From positions 3,939,001 through 4,003,000 of the forward strand of contig NZ_JAZHRR010000001.1 of NCBI RefSeq assembly GCF_036924515.1: 64,000 nucleotides of DNA, given 5' to 3'. A program made the position numbers and the translations under genes. This DNA is from Bradyrhizobium sp. AZCC 1610. GTDB taxonomy: Bacteria; Pseudomonadota; Alphaproteobacteria; Rhizobiales; Xanthobacteraceae. Each line of letters begins with the position of its first letter. The stretch's first letter is position 1. This document shows, in pieces, positions 57,508-64,000 of the stretch. Under the pieces are notes generated by a model, which was not told where the DNA came from, made no database searches, and saw nothing but the letters and a program-made list of their open reading frames with translations.

Positions 57508-58605
57508 CTAACCGCTACGGAACGCCTTGCCGGCAAGCAGGCTGACCAGCTCCTGCTGGCGCGAGAGGCCGGTTTTCGACAGCACGGCCTTGAGCTGACT
57601 GCGCACCGTTTCCCGATTGACGCCCGTCGCATCGGCAAGCGTATCAATGGTTTCGGCCTGGCCGATGCCCCGCGCCACGCGCGCTTCCGCCGGCGTCAGG
57701 TCGAACAGGCCTTGCAGGACTTCCGCGGTCGGCACCGCGGCGCGATCGACGGGCGTCACCACCAGCAGCGCGGTAGCGTGCGTGAAGATATCGCGTGCGG
57801 AACCGCGTACGGGGATCACATGCAGCACCATCGGCACGTGACCTGCCGTCGCGGCGGTCGGTATGGACTTCACGGTCCGGCCACCGGCAAGGGCCAGCGT
57901 GCCGAGCGCGTCGGCGAGCAGCGCGTCCGCCGCAACGTCCGTTATCGTGACACGCTGGGCGCGATCCTGAAACAGCGAAGGCATCAGCGCTTCGAACAGG
58001 CCGTTTGCCGCGAACACCCGGCCGCGCCCGCGCAACACCGCGCCCGGCAGGCCGAGCGCCTGCAATGCGTCAACCTGGGCAAGTGCGCGCTCAAAGCCAA
58101 GGCGGTTTGCTGCAAGAGACGCCCGGGCCAGATGCGGCCGCAATCCATCCAGCAGATTGACGACCTCTCGCGGCACCGGACCGCGATCCTGATGCCGCGG
58201 CACCACAATTGCGATTGAATCGCCGCTCGGCATCGGGATGAGCGTCCCGGCCCGGTAGCCGATGCCGTGTTTGCGGTAAAAGTTGCAATAGACGTCGTTG
58301 GTCGCGATCTCCTCCTCCGAGAGGAGGTCATAGTCGGTAACGAAGCCCGCATGATTCACGGCCATGGCGCGCGGCAGAGTAGGATCGCGTTCGCTCCATC
58401 CGTCTCTCAAGAAAACAGGTATGAGCTGGTCATATTCGACAGAATTGACCGCGCTTGTGTATCCGTCCCGCACGCCGAACAGAAAGCCGCCGTTGCCGCC
58501 GACGGCCGCACCGAGTTCACCGAGTACAGCCGGCCAAAGGGAAGGAACGAGCCCCGCCTCGTAGATGCGATCGATCAAGGGTTCGAGATGAGCCAATTCG
58601 CTCAT
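57508..58605 (-). CDS. LuxR-type (GerE HTH) transcriptional regulator with sensory N-terminus
   Basis: About 365 residues from the ATG at 58605 (product starts MSELAHLEPLIDRIYEAGLV). A GTG at 58668 would add 21 residues and neither start has a strong ribosome binding site. The C-terminal HTH is clear: LTPAEARVARGIGQAETIDT and NRETVRSQLKAVLSKTGLSR, the LuxR/GerE recognition helix. The N-terminal 250 residues look like a PAS/GAF-type ligand domain, typical of LuxR-type solo regulators of rhizobia. No autoinducer synthase is nearby. The gene sits between rpoC and a degenerate copy of the rpoC end, so it is probably a later insertion. Confidence 0.85.
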   Translation of the reverse strand: MSELAHLEPLIDRIYEAGLVPSLWPAVLGELGAAVGGNGGFLFGVRDGYTSAVNSVEYDQLIPVFLRDGWSERDPTLPRAMAVNHAGFVTDYDLLSEEEIATNDVYCNFYRKHGIGYRAGTLIPMPSGDSIAIVVPRHQDRGPVPREVVNLLDGLRPHLARASLAANRLGFERALAQVDALQALGLPGAVLRGRGRVFAANGLFEALMPSLFQDRAQRVTITDVAADALLADALGTLALAGGRTVKSIPTAATAGHVPMVLHVIPVRGSARDIFTHATALLVVTPVDRAAVPTAEVLQGLFDLTPAEARVARGIGQAETIDTLADATGVNRETVRSQLKAVLSKTGLSRQQELVSLLAGKAFRSG

Positions 58606-58700
58606 GGGGGAATCGCCGATATTGCCGTGAGGATAGGACACCATTTCCTGAGTGATAGCAGGCATCACCCGTCCGGGTGAAGCGCCAGAATCCCTTTCGC

Positions 58701-58735
58701 AAAAAGAAAAAGCCGGCTTCGCAGCCGGCTTTTTT
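58701..58735 (-). terminator. Intrinsic terminator after rpoC
   Basis: Minus strand AAAAAAGCCGGCT-GCGA-AGCCGGCTTTTTCTTTTT: a strong GC stem with T-run, starting 20 bases after the rpoC stop. It separates rpoC from the LuxR-type gene, which lies downstream. Confidence 0.95.
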
Positions 58736-58754
58736 GTTGATCGGAACGGAACCC

Positions 58755-62954
<4,200 letters not shown>

Positions 62955-63043
62955 CGTGTTCTCCTCGCGTGCCGATCGTCACCGGCAGCAAATTCGAAAT
63001 TCTTGTTTGGCCCGCGCCCGCTCAACGTCCGAGCGGAGCGCGA

Positions 63044-63090
63044 ATGTCCGGCCCATTTGCGAAGTTGCCTTCGCGCTTTGGGTCGGACAT
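63044..63090. repeat. Palindromic repeat in the rpoB-rpoC gap
   Basis: Outer arms ATGTCCGGCCCA (63044-63055) and TGGGTCGGACAT (63079-63090), one mismatch, enclose an inner stem GCGAAG-TTGC-CTTCGC. A common rhizobial repeat type, here between two co-transcribed polymerase genes. Confidence 0.85.
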
Positions 63091-63103
63091 GGAATCTTTG
63101 CCG

Positions 63104-64000
<897 letters not shown>

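Overview
The window is a high-GC alphaproteobacterial chromosome segment, most likely Bradyrhizobium or a close Nitrobacteraceae relative. That reading rests on the gene content (an extra stand-alone FtsZ, two Bug-type tripartite-transporter receptors, a gene for an ATP12-type F1-ATPase chaperone, Arg-Arg Tat leaders on several exported proteins), on the alphaproteobacterial layout of the ribosomal cluster, and on many short intergenic palindromes of the kind common in that group. It is inference from sequence only; no database was searched.

Positions 1-30 kb are a mixed metabolic and envelope region. They hold a partial periplasmic glycerophosphodiester phosphodiesterase, a Bug receptor, a ThuA-like protein, a GNAT acetyltransferase, an exported PCMT-like methyltransferase, an FtsZ paralogue next to a HTH/coiled-coil protein, a cupin, a VOC protein, the propionyl-CoA carboxylase beta subunit, exported alpha/beta hydrolases, a class D beta-lactamase, an orphan FliK-like/FlhB-like pair, an ATP12 chaperone, an exported amidohydrolase, an RluA-family pseudouridine synthase, an overlapping Do protease-RarA-TPR operon, a divergent HxlR regulator/MDR oxidoreductase pair, a Bug receptor-amidase pair and small exported proteins. 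No integrase, transposase, phage gene, tRNA, rRNA or CRISPR array is visible.

Positions 30-50 kb are the translation/transcription super-cluster, all on the minus strand and transcribed from 50.1 kb downwards: rpsL-rpsG-fusA-tuf-rpsJ-rplC-rplD-rplW-rplB-rpsS-rplV-rpsC-rplP-rpmC-rpsQ-rplN-rplX-rplE-rpsN-rpsH-rplF-rplR-rpsE-rpmD-rplO-secY-adk-rpsM-rpsK-rpoA-rplQ. It ends at a strong intrinsic terminator and is followed by a Gre-type factor and a DUF1330 gene. Adenylate kinase carries an unusual Lys/Ala-rich, histone-H1-like tail.

Positions 50-64 kb separate rpsL from rpoC and rpoB (partial at the right edge). The spacer holds a frameshifted FAD monooxygenase, a MOSC protein, an ABC exporter with poly-acidic ends, an amine-oxidase/methyltransferase fusion and a LuxR-type regulator. 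The most interesting structural observation is here. The LuxR gene and the MOSC gene are each flanked by direct repeats of the 3' end of the gene upstream of them (rpoC plus its terminator, and the ABC exporter, respectively). The far copy is degenerate in both cases, as if two single-gene inserts had entered at gene 3' ends by the same route.
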